A stretch of DNA of 16,888 bases from Marinilabiliaceae bacterium UBA5488. GTDB taxonomy: Bacteria > Bacteroidota > Bacteroidia > Bacteroidales > Marinilabiliaceae. Made by a program: the position numbers and the translations under genes. Below are positions 8,493 through 16,516 of the stretch, in pieces. The number at the start of each line of letters is the position of its first letter. Position 1 is the first letter of the stretch. Under the pieces are notes generated by a model that saw only the letters and a program-made list of their open reading frames with translations, ran no database searches and was not told the origin of the DNA. The DNA is taken from assembly GCA_002427105.1 (NCBI GenBank), contig DIPM01000012.1:1-16888 (forward strand). The letters run 5' to 3'.

Positions 8493-9671
8493 TTATTCGG
8501 GTTCTGCTTCCGGTAATATTACATCTTCAACTTGTGGCTCAGGATTATCGTTTTCACTGACGCCTTTGTTGACTATCAGTTGTTTGTAGTACGATAACAT
8601 CACGGTTGTCAGAGGAAGAGCCAGGAGCATTCCTATTACGCCCATCAGGCTACCCCATATCGAAAGAGAGAGAAGGATCAGTGCCGGGTTCATATTGTAG
8701 GCCTTCCCCATAATGCGCGGTATAAGTATGGTTTCCTGGATTACCTGCACTATGGCCATTACCAGCAATATAAGCAATGCAACTTCAACAAAGCTTTGTT
8801 GCGTTTCCATAGACTTCAGCATGGCCAGGAAGAGGGCAGGTATAAATCCTACAATCTGCAGGTAGGGAACAATGTTAAGGAGTCCTATAAAGAGTCCAAA
8901 GGTTACTGCTATAGGTAGCTTAATTATCGAGAAGCCTATGGACATTAATATCCCCACTATCATAGCAATCGTAAATTGAGCCCTGAAGTAAACCTTCATT
9001 GATTTTTTCAAGTCATCGGCGATAGCTGTAACCAAGGGACGATGTTTCTTGGTAATCAGGCTAGCCCATTCCGATTCTATTTTCTTATAATCCAGCAAAA
9101 TGAAAAATAGGTAAAGAAGGACTATAAGGGCTCCTATTACGGCAGTAATTATTGAAATAGAGCCCGATAGCACTGATTTGGCAGAATTGAAGATAATACT
9201 TGCAGCCTGGTTAATGTTGTCTGCATTCAACAACTCATTAACGCGTTCTTTTACAAAGAATTCTTTCAGCCACAGGCTCACTTTTTCGGGAATGAAATCC
9301 TGATAGTTCCGGGTCTGAAGGAAGGTCTTAAGAAGCTCGATCAGACGCGTAAATTCGGAGATAAACTGGGGAATAAACCACCATAACAAGATTGCAAACA
9401 TTGACAGGAAAAACATCATGGTGATTAATACAGATATTCCGCGGTGCCTTACTCTCATTTTTGTTTGCACAAAAACGACAAGAGGCTCAGAGAGATAGGC
9501 CAGTAGAAGAGCTAAAAAGAATGGAATCAGCACGCCGCTCAAAGATCTTACTACCCAGATTATGCCTATTAATACTGCAATTGATAAGAGCAGGCGGACA
9601 AAGCGGTCGAAGGTGTAGGGCTTTTCATCCCTTAACTGACTAAAGGGTTGGTAATTGGATAGTTTTTCCAT
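8493..9671 (-). CDS. AI-2E/PerM-family membrane transporter
   Basis: A 392-residue polytopic inner-membrane protein of the AI-2E transporter (PerM/YdiK/TqsA, formerly UPF0118) family. Hydrophobic segments lie at about residues 27-43, 46-66, 78-103, 170-193, 232-250, 253-285, 295-314 and 328-360, with a large soluble loop at 104-165. The signature region FGLFIGLLNIVPYLQIVG (258-275) resembles the conserved PYxG-containing motif of the family. The C-terminal 25 residues are acidic and Pro-rich. Homologues have been linked to autoinducer-2 export or Na+/H+ exchange, but most are uncharacterised, so the substrate here is open. ATG at 9671 (minus) has an A-rich leader. It is transcribed divergently from the lipoprotein gene. 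Confidence 0.88.
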   Translation of the reverse strand: MEKLSNYQPFSQLRDEKPYTFDRFVRLLLSIAVLIGIIWVVRSLSGVLIPFFLALLLAYLSEPLVVFVQTKMRVRHRGISVLITMMFFLSMFAILLWWFIPQFISEFTRLIELLKTFLQTRNYQDFIPEKVSLWLKEFFVKERVNELLNADNINQAASIIFNSAKSVLSGSISIITAVIGALIVLLYLFFILLDYKKIESEWASLITKKHRPLVTAIADDLKKSMKVYFRAQFTIAMIVGILMSIGFSIIKLPIAVTFGLFIGLLNIVPYLQIVGFIPALFLAMLKSMETQQSFVEVALLILLVMAIVQVIQETILIPRIMGKAYNMNPALILLSLSIWGSLMGVIGMLLALPLTTVMLSYYKQLIVNKGVSENDNPEPQVEDVILPEAEPE

Positions 9672-9700
9672 CTTTTTTCTTTTGATTGAGGCCTTGAAGA

Positions 9701-9708
9701 CAAATGTA
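9701..9708 (-). promoter_or_regulatory. Candidate -7 box for the AI-2E-family gene
   Basis: Read on the minus strand the octamer is TACATTTG, fitting TAnnTTTG. A TTTG (plus-strand CAAA at 9732-9735) lies about 23 bp upstream as a loose -33 candidate. The leader would be about 25-30 nt. Confidence 0.4.
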
Positions 9709-9909
9709 ATAAAGAAGAATCAAATAGAAAGCAAAAAATGATGTGGCATATTTTTTGAGACACAAATTTCGCTGTTAATTTCTTAAGGACTTAAGTTCTT
9801 TGCATCAGCCGGTATCAGGAAGGACGTGGGAAGAGCGCTTTACTTAGTTTATTTTTTAGATAAGCAGCTCTTTTTTTGTTATGTAGTTAATTATTGTGAA
9901 AATAAATCG

Positions 9910-9917
9910 TATTTTTG
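9910..9917 (+). promoter_or_regulatory. Candidate -7 box for the lipoprotein/phosphatase-family operon
   Basis: TATTTTTG fits TAnnTTTG. Transcription would begin near 9922, upstream of both possible starts (9944 and 9989). No -33 TTTG at ideal spacing was found. The 9672-9943 divergent spacer otherwise shows no gene. Confidence 0.45.
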
Positions 9918-9988
9918 TAAAAATTTGTTTTGACTAGTAAGGAATGTTTTATATATTGCAAACATGGGAATTAGTTTTTGCGCGTAAA

Positions 9989-11452
9989 ATGAAGAGATTG
10001 AAGAAGATATGGTGGGTGATTCCGGCGGTTCTTATGTGGTGGGGTTGCGAGCGGGATTATCTGTTTAGAGGTGGCGATGAGGGCATAACCTTCTCCTCTG
10101 ATACGGTCATGTTTGATACTATCTTCACGTCTATAGGATCTGCTACGCGTAATTTCCGTATTTATAATCCTTATGGCAGTGATATGACAATAGATGCCAT
10201 AAGGCTTGCCGGCGGAGATGATTCAAAATTCAGAATCAATGTTAACGGGGTTCCCAGTCATGAGGTATATGAGGTTCCTATGCGAGCCGGTGACAGCCTC
10301 TATGTTTTCGTTGAGGTTACCATTAATCCCGGCGAAAGCAGTGATCCTTCGTTTGTTGTTACCGATTCAATAGTATTTTCAACAAAGGAGCGCAACCAGA
10401 GCGTCAAATTGGTAGCCTACGGTCAGGATGTTGTCTTGATGCGAAATCAAACGATTGAGTCCATGACTTTTACTGCCGAAAAGCCTTATTTGATTTACGA
10501 TTGGCTTAAGGTTGATACGGCTGCGGTGTTGACAATCGAGGAGGGAGCTCATCTTTATTTTTATCAAGGGGCTGGCTTAGCTGTTTATTCAGAAGCCTCA
10601 TTAAAAGTTAAAGGAACAAAAGAGAATCCGGTGCTTTTTGCCGGTTCGCGACTTGAAGATTGGTATCTGGATAAACCCGGGCAATGGGAGGGAATAATCT
10701 TGGCCCCCGGCAGCAAGAACCATGATATCTCTTACGCTTCCATACGCAATGCTACGATAGGGCTGAATGTCGATTCGGTGGGACTAGACGGTGATGCCCC
10801 CTTATTATTGTCGAACGTTAAGATTGAACATATTTCAAAGCAGGGTCTGGTGGCTCAGGCATCCTCAATAATTGCCCATAATTCTCTCTTTGCTGATGCC
10901 GGCAGTGCATCGGTGGCGCTGACTTATGGCGGGCATTACGAGTTCTACCACTGCACTATCGCGAACTTTTTTAACTGGGGAAAATATCGAAGCATACCTG
11001 CTCTTTTATTATCCAACTATTATTTTAATAAAGATAATAAGCCTGAGATAAGAGATATGGAGGAGGCTCTTTTCAGCAACTGCATAATATGGGGATCAAA
11101 TACGAATGAGCTGGGTCTTGATTTTGAGCCTAAAGTTAAGGAAAGAAATGATAAGGAGGAGAAGAATGAATTCCTGCTAAATTATAGGTTTGAAAATTCG
11201 CTGTTAAGGACAAGCCTAAGCGAGGAACAGTTGTCAGACAAGAAGTATTTTAATAATGTGATAGTTAATCACAACCCTTCATTTGTCGACTATCAAAAAT
11301 ATAATTATCAGCTCGATACTCTTTCAATTGCCATTGATGCAGGCAGCATGGAAGCAGCTCGCAAATATCCCCTGGATTACCTGGGTAATAGTAGGGTAAA
11401 TGCTAATACTTTACCTGATTTGGGTTATATTGAGCGAGTCGAGCTGCACTAG
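9989..11452 (+). CDS. Lipoprotein with right-handed beta-helix domain
   Basis: About 487 residues from ATG 9989. The N-terminus is a lipoprotein signal: basic MKRLKK, a hydrophobic stretch, then Cys20 in LMWWGC. The lipobox is unusual in having Trp at -2 and -3, but Gly at -1 fits. Residues about 40-150 look like an Ig-like, HYDIN/ASH-type domain (IFTSIGSATRNFRIYNPYGS). From about 175 a run of short strands and turns (GAHLYFYQGAGLAV, WEGIILAPGS, ISYASIRNATIGLNV) is typical of a parallel beta-helix, ending with the D..G..R....PDLGYIE motif seen at the end of such folds. It is likely cell-surface or outer-membrane anchored; ligand or enzymatic role is unknown. An in-frame ATG at 9944 exists but would bury the signal peptide behind 15 residues. 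The stop is followed after two bases by the next ATG, so translation is probably coupled. Confidence 0.75.
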   Translation: MKRLKKIWWVIPAVLMWWGCERDYLFRGGDEGITFSSDTVMFDTIFTSIGSATRNFRIYNPYGSDMTIDAIRLAGGDDSKFRINVNGVPSHEVYEVPMRAGDSLYVFVEVTINPGESSDPSFVVTDSIVFSTKERNQSVKLVAYGQDVVLMRNQTIESMTFTAEKPYLIYDWLKVDTAAVLTIEEGAHLYFYQGAGLAVYSEASLKVKGTKENPVLFAGSRLEDWYLDKPGQWEGIILAPGSKNHDISYASIRNATIGLNVDSVGLDGDAPLLLSNVKIEHISKQGLVAQASSIIAHNSLFADAGSASVALTYGGHYEFYHCTIANFFNWGKYRSIPALLLSNYYFNKDNKPEIRDMEEALFSNCIIWGSNTNELGLDFEPKVKERNDKEEKNEFLLNYRFENSLLRTSLSEEQLSDKKYFNNVIVNHNPSFVDYQKYNYQLDTLSIAIDAGSMEAARKYPLDYLGNSRVNANTLPDLGYIERVELH

Positions 11453-11454
11453 CC

Positions 11455-12516
11455 ATGAGTTTATTGACCTTTTGCCGACATACTTGCTTTCTGCTGTTGT
11501 TTTCGGGGCTTTCCTTAAATCTGAGTTTCGCGCAGAAGGAAGATAATCAAGGACTGCCCGCCACGCTTATGTTCTATAACGTTGAGAATCTTTTCGATGT
11601 TGAAAATGACTCATTGGTCAATGACGAGGAGTTTCTGCCAGAAGGTCTGCGAAGATGGACTCATAATCGTATGAAGGAAAAATTCCGAAGAATAAGCAGG
11701 GTTATTTTAAACGCGGGTATGTGGAACCCGCCGGTCGTGGTGGGTTTGGGCGAGGTGGAAAACAGCCGCGTGTTAAAGTATATGCTCTATGATACCGGCT
11801 TAGCTAATCTGGGATATGAAATTGTGCATTACGACTCTCCCGACGAGAGGGGCATCGATGTAGCATTTTTATTTCTTTCTTCGCGTTTTGTTGTGAGTGA
11901 GTCCTACCCTGTAAGTCTTGAAGCCCCTGCCGGTTTGCGCCCTACCAGAGATATCCTGTATGTAAAAGGAGTGATAGACAAGGCTGACACTCTTCATTTT
12001 TTTGTTAACCACTGGCCTTCGAGGTACTCAGGTGCTGCTGCCACTCAGAAGTATCGCCTCCAGGCAGCCCGCAAGCTCAGATATCTGACTGATTCATTAC
12101 AAAGAGCAAATACCGCCCCACATATTGTTATAATGGGAGATTTTAATGAAGTTCATAGTTCGCGCCTCTTCACTGATTATGTTGGCGTAGGAGGCCGCGA
12201 CGATAAGACTCCGTTTTATGCACCCTCTCTTGAACTCCCCCCGGCCTCGGGAACGTTAAAATACAGGCAAAGCTGGCAGGTCTTTGACCAGATTATAGTT
12301 TCCCGCACATTTTTGGAAGCTGATAGCAAGGTGCAATTAGCTAAGAAAAGTCTGAATATTCTTGATTTTCCCTTTCTGCTTGAACGCGATGAGGTCTATG
12401 GTGGTCAGAAGCCTTTCAGAACCTATCTTGGCATGAAATACCACGGAGGATATAGTGATCATCTGCCGGTTTCAATCGAGCTAAACATCGCTGTGCCTCC
12501 CGGTCAGGACGAGTGA
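11455..12516 (+). CDS. Secreted endonuclease/exonuclease/phosphatase-family protein
   Basis: A 353-residue protein with a signal peptide (about 1-26, cut near SFA-Q27). It carries the metal-dependent hydrolase motifs of the EEP fold (DNase I, exonuclease III, inositol phosphatases): Asn42 in MFYNVENLFD, Glu100 in GLGEVEN, RGIDVAF (132-138), NHWPS with His186, GDFNE with Asp229 and Asn231, and the terminal GYSDHLPV with Asp335 and His336. All catalytic positions seem intact, so it should be active on a phosphodiester or phosphomonoester outside the cytoplasm; nucleic acid is plausible but not shown. It follows the beta-helix lipoprotein by two bases, so the two probably act at the same place. 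Its 3' end overlaps the opposing tRNA nucleotidyltransferase gene by 13 bp. Confidence 0.85.
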   Translation: MSLLTFCRHTCFLLLFSGLSLNLSFAQKEDNQGLPATLMFYNVENLFDVENDSLVNDEEFLPEGLRRWTHNRMKEKFRRISRVILNAGMWNPPVVVGLGEVENSRVLKYMLYDTGLANLGYEIVHYDSPDERGIDVAFLFLSSRFVVSESYPVSLEAPAGLRPTRDILYVKGVIDKADTLHFFVNHWPSRYSGAAATQKYRLQAARKLRYLTDSLQRANTAPHIVIMGDFNEVHSSRLFTDYVGVGGRDDKTPFYAPSLELPPASGTLKYRQSWQVFDQIIVSRTFLEADSKVQLAKKSLNILDFPFLLERDEVYGGQKPFRTYLGMKYHGGYSDHLPVSIELNIAVPPGQDE

Positions 12517-13913
12517 GCAGACAAGCCCATTTCGCTCCCTTTGCGAAGCATGAAATCATAGGCTTCATCATAATTATTACGAATAACTCCATCCAGGATA
12601 GCATCTTTAATAGCCGTTTTGATAAGTCCAATTTCGGCTCCGGGTTGCAGATTAAAGGTTTGCATAATTATTTCACCTGTTATAGGCGGCTGAAAATTCC
12701 TAATTTTATCCTTCTCTTCAATCTCCCTTAGTTTGCGGCGCACAATTTTGAAATTTCTTTGATGGCGCTCAACCCTCTCCCTGTTTTTTGAGGTTATATC
12801 AGCCTCACACAGAGTCATTAGGTCGTCGATATCGTCGCCTGCTTCAAAAAGCAGGCGCCTGACTGCCGAGTCGCTAACTTCGTTTTCAATTAAAGCGATG
12901 GGGCGCATATGCAAAAATACCATCTTCTGAACGAAGGTCATTTTCTCGTTAAGAGGCAGTTTTAAGCGCCTGAATATCTTGGGTATAGCTTTTTGTCCCA
13001 CATGGTTGTGGGCATGGAAGGTCCAGCCTATCTGAGGGTCGAAGCGCTTAGTGTCGGGCTTTGCTATATCGTGAAGCAGAGCCGCATACCTAAGCCATAA
13101 ATTATCTGTGTTAAAAGCAATATTATCAAGTACTTCAAGGGTATGGTAGAAGTTGTCCTTGTGGGATTTCCCATTCACAGTCTCTATTCCTTTTAGTGCC
13201 TGTAATTCGGGAAACACAATAGATAGCAGTCCGCAGCGGTCAAGCAGCTTAAAGCCCAGGGACGGCTTTTCCGAGAGCATTATTTTGTTGAGCTCATCAG
13301 TAATTCTCTCCATAGATACTATACTGATTCTCTCCTTGTTTTCAATTATGGCTTCAAAAGTTTGATCTTCGATGCGAAATTGCAGCTGAGTGGCAAAGCG
13401 TATTGCCCTCATCATTCTTAAAGGATCGTCGGAGAATGTTATGTTTGGATCCAGGGGCGTTCGTATAATCTTATTGTCCAAATCGGATATGCCATTGAAA
13501 GGATCGACTAGAGTGCCGTAATCAGCCTTATTAAGGCTAATGGCCATGGCATTAATCGTGAAGTCGCGCCTGTTTTGGTCATCTTCGATAGTGCCGTCTT
13601 CTACTATTGGTTTTCGACTGTCTCGATTGTAAGATTCTTTGCGGGCACCGACAAATTCAAATTCCGTATCACGGTATTTGAACATTGCTGTTCCGAAGTT
13701 TTTAAACTTGCTTACTTTGATTTTGCCCAGCCGTGACGCTACCTTTTCGGCAAACTCAATTCCGCTGCCTATCACAACTATGTCAATATCAGTGTTTGGT
13801 CTTTCCAGGAAAATGTCACGGACAAAGCCGCCGATAACGTAAGCGGCTGTGTCGTTCAGTTCGGCTACGTTTGCAATTACTTTAAAAACGGGGTGCTGAA
13901 GGTGCTTCTGCAT
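12504..13913 (-). CDS. cca: CCA-adding-type tRNA nucleotidyltransferase with HD domain
   Basis: A 469-residue class II nucleotidyltransferase that should build or repair the 3' CCA end of tRNAs. The head domain shows GGFVRD (28-33), the catalytic DID (42-44), RRDFTINAMA (115-124) and DDPLRMMRAIRFA (162-174). An HD phosphohydrolase-type domain follows, with RYAALLHDIAKPD (275-287; His281, Asp282) and HAHNHVGQKA (300-309). This head-plus-HD layout is common in bacteria. A poly(A) polymerase or a CC/A split enzyme is possible from sequence alone; I favour the complete CCA enzyme. ATG at 13913 (minus) precedes the conserved fold by a normal short N-terminus. The gene runs against the EEP-family gene with a 13-bp overlap and no terminator between. 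Confidence 0.88.
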   Translation of the reverse strand: MQKHLQHPVFKVIANVAELNDTAAYVIGGFVRDIFLERPNTDIDIVVIGSGIEFAEKVASRLGKIKVSKFKNFGTAMFKYRDTEFEFVGARKESYNRDSRKPIVEDGTIEDDQNRRDFTINAMAISLNKADYGTLVDPFNGISDLDNKIIRTPLDPNITFSDDPLRMMRAIRFATQLQFRIEDQTFEAIIENKERISIVSMERITDELNKIMLSEKPSLGFKLLDRCGLLSIVFPELQALKGIETVNGKSHKDNFYHTLEVLDNIAFNTDNLWLRYAALLHDIAKPDTKRFDPQIGWTFHAHNHVGQKAIPKIFRRLKLPLNEKMTFVQKMVFLHMRPIALIENEVSDSAVRRLLFEAGDDIDDLMTLCEADITSKNRERVERHQRNFKIVRRKLREIEEKDKIRNFQPPITGEIIMQTFNLQPGAEIGLIKTAIKDAILDGVIRNNYDEAYDFMLRKGSEMGLSAHSS

Positions 13914-13978
13914 CTCTAATAAGCTCTTCTCTATTAAAATACTATGTTGTAAGCGGGATATGCTTGTTTTTATGAATG

Positions 13979-13986
13979 CAAAACTA
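13979..13986 (-). promoter_or_regulatory. Candidate -7 box for the tRNA nucleotidyltransferase gene
   Basis: Minus-strand TAGTTTTG fits TAnnTTTG, giving a start near 13974 and a leader of about 60 nt before ATG 13913. No clear -33 partner is visible. Confidence 0.45.
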
Positions 13987-14086
13987 CAACTTTTTGCCCT
14001 TATTATTGCAGATCTAGGGTTCTTATTGCTGGAAAGGTTTTTGAATACATTGAATTATTAGCGGCTCGGAATTTGTGAAGATTTTC

Positions 14087-14094
14087 TATCTTTA
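14087..14094 (+). promoter_or_regulatory. Weak -7-like box ahead of the thioredoxin gene
   Basis: TATCTTTA matches seven of the eight constrained and unconstrained positions of TAnnTTTG. It would give a leader of about 85 nt. The TTTG at 14072-14075 is too close to act as the usual -33 element. Confidence 0.3.
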
Positions 14095-14183
14095 TGGAAT
14101 AAATAAGATGTTAACAGTAGAGTGAAGGAGAACAAAAAAGCCTGAGAGCCGTTAAACATATCTACGTATTTATATTTTTGATA

Positions 14184-14663
14184 ATGAAAAATTTATCTTT
14201 ATTTGTAATAATTTGCTTGATGCTTATTCCAAGCACTGTATTAAGGGCTGAAAGCCGTGATAATATTAAGGCCGGGGCGCCTGCAACCGCATCTTCGTCT
14301 AAGCCTGTGATTGAGCTTGACGAGGCGGCCTTTATTGATCAGATTTTTGATTATCGTACGGCGACGGAGTGGAGTTACAAGGGGAATGTACCTGCCATTA
14401 TAGATTTTTATGCCGTTTGGTGCGGTCCCTGCAAACGTTTAGCACCTGTTTTGGCTGAGCTTCAGGACGAGTACAAGGGCAAAATCCAGGTTTATAAGGT
14501 AGATGCAGAAAAAAACAGAGAGCTGGCTGCAGCTTTTGGTGTTACAGCCTACCCAACTATGCTCTTTATCCCTATGGGAGCCGAGCCTGCCGGAGCAAGG
14601 GGCTTGTTGCCAAAAGAGGAGCTGGAGCGTATTGTGGGCGAGTTTCTTAAGGTAAGGAAGTGA
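14184..14663 (+). CDS. Exported thioredoxin-family protein (CGPC)
   Basis: A 159-residue protein: signal peptide (about 1-22, VLRA-E23), an Ala/Ser/Pro linker (about 28-42) and one thioredoxin domain (about 50-157). The active site is WCGPC (79-83), the cis-proline is in AYPT (Pro124), and FYAVW and KVDAEKN are in the expected places. CGPC is the classical reducing thioredoxin motif, so it probably reduces or isomerises disulfides in the periplasm if a membrane electron donor exists elsewhere. The ATG at 14184 gives a clean signal peptide; a TTG two codons upstream is less likely. No partner gene adjoins it. Thioredoxin domain certain, location well supported, role inferred. Confidence 0.88.
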   Translation: MKNLSLFVIICLMLIPSTVLRAESRDNIKAGAPATASSSKPVIELDEAAFIDQIFDYRTATEWSYKGNVPAIIDFYAVWCGPCKRLAPVLAELQDEYKGKIQVYKVDAEKNRELAAAFGVTAYPTMLFIPMGAEPAGARGLLPKEELERIVGEFLKVRK

Positions 14664-14730
14664 GATTTTGAATACAATCGCCAAATTTGTGCAAAAAATA
14701 GAAATGATATTTATGATATGCACGAATTGA

Positions 14731-15281
14731 TCAACCGGAGTGTAGAATATGTATAAGGCTTTTTTCTGTGTTGATTAAGGGAATACTATAGTTGTAAAAT
14801 GACATACCTGTGACATCAGGATCTTCTGAGGTTCTAGGCTCCAAAGTTTTAAACTCGCATAACTCAGGGGTTTCATGATCGACGGTAAGCAATCGTCTCG
14901 CTTTATTGCTGGTGTATATATCCGTTTAAACGAGAACTAAATAACGCCCATCGGGCATTCTTGTCGAAGCTGCATTGTAAGAAGTAGATGGTGCTGCAAT
15001 TTTCCACTCTGTGAATTCTTCTTCGAAAGGAGTAGTGGCTTATTCTGTAAATTCATTTGTTTCAGCATCATATATTTCAGCTGTTGGTGTTAATTTAAAA
15101 CCAGCTATATAAACACCAACGACAACATATTTATCTTGAGAAACAACAATTATATGATGAGATGCGCGAGCTAAATTCAAGTCAGGCAATTCTTCAAAAC
15201 TCAATTGCACGGGTTCTTGTCCAGCTAATAATAGTGGAAGTATTACTATATATTAGTAATAAGGAGATTAAACACAGTCAT
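14731..15281 (-). pseudogene. Decayed Kelch-like (beta-propeller) secreted protein gene
   Basis: Minus-strand translation gives one long frame from about 15250 to the stop at 14731-14733, broken by TAA at 15040-15042 and TAA at 14926-14928. It reads through as coherent protein across both stops. Peptides such as ARASHHIIVVSQDKYVVVGV, TAEIYDAETNEFTE and AASTRMPDGRYLVLV resemble Kelch repeats (VVGGY...AEIYDPxTxxW, then MPDGR). Upstream, ATG at 15281 starts MTVFNLLITNI in another frame and stops at TAG; a 1-2 nt frameshift near 15247 would join it to IVILPLLLAGQEPVQLSF, which together look like a signal peptide. At roughly 180 codons it is also far shorter than a full propeller, so it is an internally broken, truncated remnant. 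The Kelch assignment is by eye. Confidence 0.65.
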
Positions 15282-15303
15282 GCAAACTATAATATGCAAT
15301 TTA

Positions 15304-15311
15304 TATATTTG
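15304..15311 (+). promoter_or_regulatory. Candidate -7 box for the AAA/DUF4143 ATPase gene
   Basis: TATATTTG fits TAnnTTTG. Transcription would begin near 15316, leaving a leader of about 34 nt to ATG 15350. It lies just upstream of the 5' end of the divergently oriented Kelch-like remnant. Confidence 0.5.
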
Positions 15312-15349
15312 CATAAATTATTGTATGTTTGTATAAAGAAAACTTGTTT

Positions 15350-16516
15350 ATGGTATCGCGAATAATTACAGAGAAAGTCAAGTTTCTGGCAGGTAAATAT
15401 CCTGTAGTAACGCTTACAGGTACAAGACAGTGTGGAAAATCAACCTTGTTGAAGTCGGCATTTCCAAATTATCGTTATGTAAGTTTGGAGGATCTGGATT
15501 TACGTCTGATGGCGAAAGAAGACCCTCGTGGATTTCTACAGAATTTCGGTGAAGCACTTATTATTGATGAAGCTCAGTATGTACCTGCACTGTTTTCATA
15601 CATTCAGACAAAGGTTGATTCCGAAAATATTCCCGGGATGTATATTCTATCAGGTTCACACAATTTTTTATTGTTGCAAAATATATCACAAAGTTTGGCC
15701 GGACGAACTGCTGTACTGAAACTAGCCCCTTTTTCAATTTCGGAGTTACAAAGTTCCAATCTTTTACCTTCAACGCTCAATGAGTTTCTTTTTACAGGTT
15801 GTTACCCTCGTATTTATGACAAACAAATTGAGCCAATTGATTTTTATCCTCACTATATTCAAACTTATATAGACAGAGATATTCGTACAATTCGCCAAAT
15901 TGGTAGTCTGTCGCAATTTGTGCGTTTTCTCAAACTCTGCGCGGCGCGGGTTGGGCAATTGCTAAATATTTCATCGCTTGCAAACGATGCAGAAATAAGT
16001 GTGCCAACCTTAAATGCATGGTTGTCATTGTTAGAAAGCAGTTACGTAATATTTTTTTTGAAACCGTATCACAATAATTTTAACAAAAGGCTTGTCAAAT
16101 CGCCAAAACTCTATTTCTATGATACTGGGTTGTTGTCGTCTTTGCTTGGATTGGAAAAGTCGGAACAGACTGCAACTCACTATTTGAGAGGTGGGATTTT
16201 TGAAAATATGGTTGTTGCGGAAATAGTGAAACAATATTTTTTCAGGGGTAAAGAACCGCAGATTTATTTCTGGCAAGACAGTAACAAAAATGAAGTTGAT
16301 TTGCTAATTGAAACAGTTAACCGTTTACAAGCAATAGAAATAAAAGCATCAGCCACATTGAAAATTGGTTTTTTCGATACATTGCGGCGTTTTCAGTCCT
16401 ACAGCAGAATACAAACTGAAGATATGTTTGTTATTTATGGTGGCGACAATGATTTTGTTACAGAATATGGGAAATTTGTCTCGTGGAAGAACTTTCAAGT
16501 TCCCGATTCTTTATAG
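15350..16516 (+). CDS. AAA ATPase with DUF4143 (PD-(D/E)XK-like) C-terminal domain
   Basis: A 388-residue protein from ATG 15350. The N-terminal P-loop domain has Walker A GTRQCGKST (24-32), Walker B ALIIDEAQ (69-76) and a sensor-like LSGSHN (100-105). The C-terminal DUF4143 part (about 175-345) includes RDIRTIRQIGSLSQFVRFL, YFYDTGL (255-261) and FENMVVAEI, and ends in NEVDLLIE...AIEIKAS (Asp317, Glu330, Lys332), matching the PD-(D/E)XK-like nuclease core of the family. Length is typical and no lesion is seen. The family is frequent in Bacteroidota and archaea, patchily distributed, often near mobile DNA; its biological role is not established. An in-frame TTG at 15329 would add seven residues but overlaps the likely 5' leader. 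It stands alone, next to a pseudogene and palindromes. Its A/T-rich codons differ from the left-hand genes. Confidence 0.9.
   Translation: MVSRIITEKVKFLAGKYPVVTLTGTRQCGKSTLLKSAFPNYRYVSLEDLDLRLMAKEDPRGFLQNFGEALIIDEAQYVPALFSYIQTKVDSENIPGMYILSGSHNFLLLQNISQSLAGRTAVLKLAPFSISELQSSNLLPSTLNEFLFTGCYPRIYDKQIEPIDFYPHYIQTYIDRDIRTIRQIGSLSQFVRFLKLCAARVGQLLNISSLANDAEISVPTLNAWLSLLESSYVIFFLKPYHNNFNKRLVKSPKLYFYDTGLLSSLLGLEKSEQTATHYLRGGIFENMVVAEIVKQYFFRGKEPQIYFWQDSNKNEVDLLIETVNRLQAIEIKASATLKIGFFDTLRRFQSYSRIQTEDMFVIYGGDNDFVTEYGKFVSWKNFQVPDSL

Noticed and set aside
9944..9988. Upstream ATG for the beta-helix lipoprotein
   Set aside because: It would place 15 non-signal residues before MKRLKK and the hydrophobic core; the start at 9989 gives a proper lipoprotein signal.
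15329..15349. TTG start for the AAA/DUF4143 ATPase
   Set aside because: It lies within the short leader after the promoter box and adds seven residues with no support, while ATG 15350 directly precedes the conserved SRIITEKV start.
14664..15349. tRNA, small RNA or CRISPR in the apparent gap
   Set aside because: No cloverleaf, no regularly spaced repeats; the region is instead explained by a decayed minus-strand gene.
15162..15365. 67-codon plus-strand frame
   Set aside because: It is antisense to the Kelch-like remnant, has no recognisable protein character and runs into the ATPase gene.
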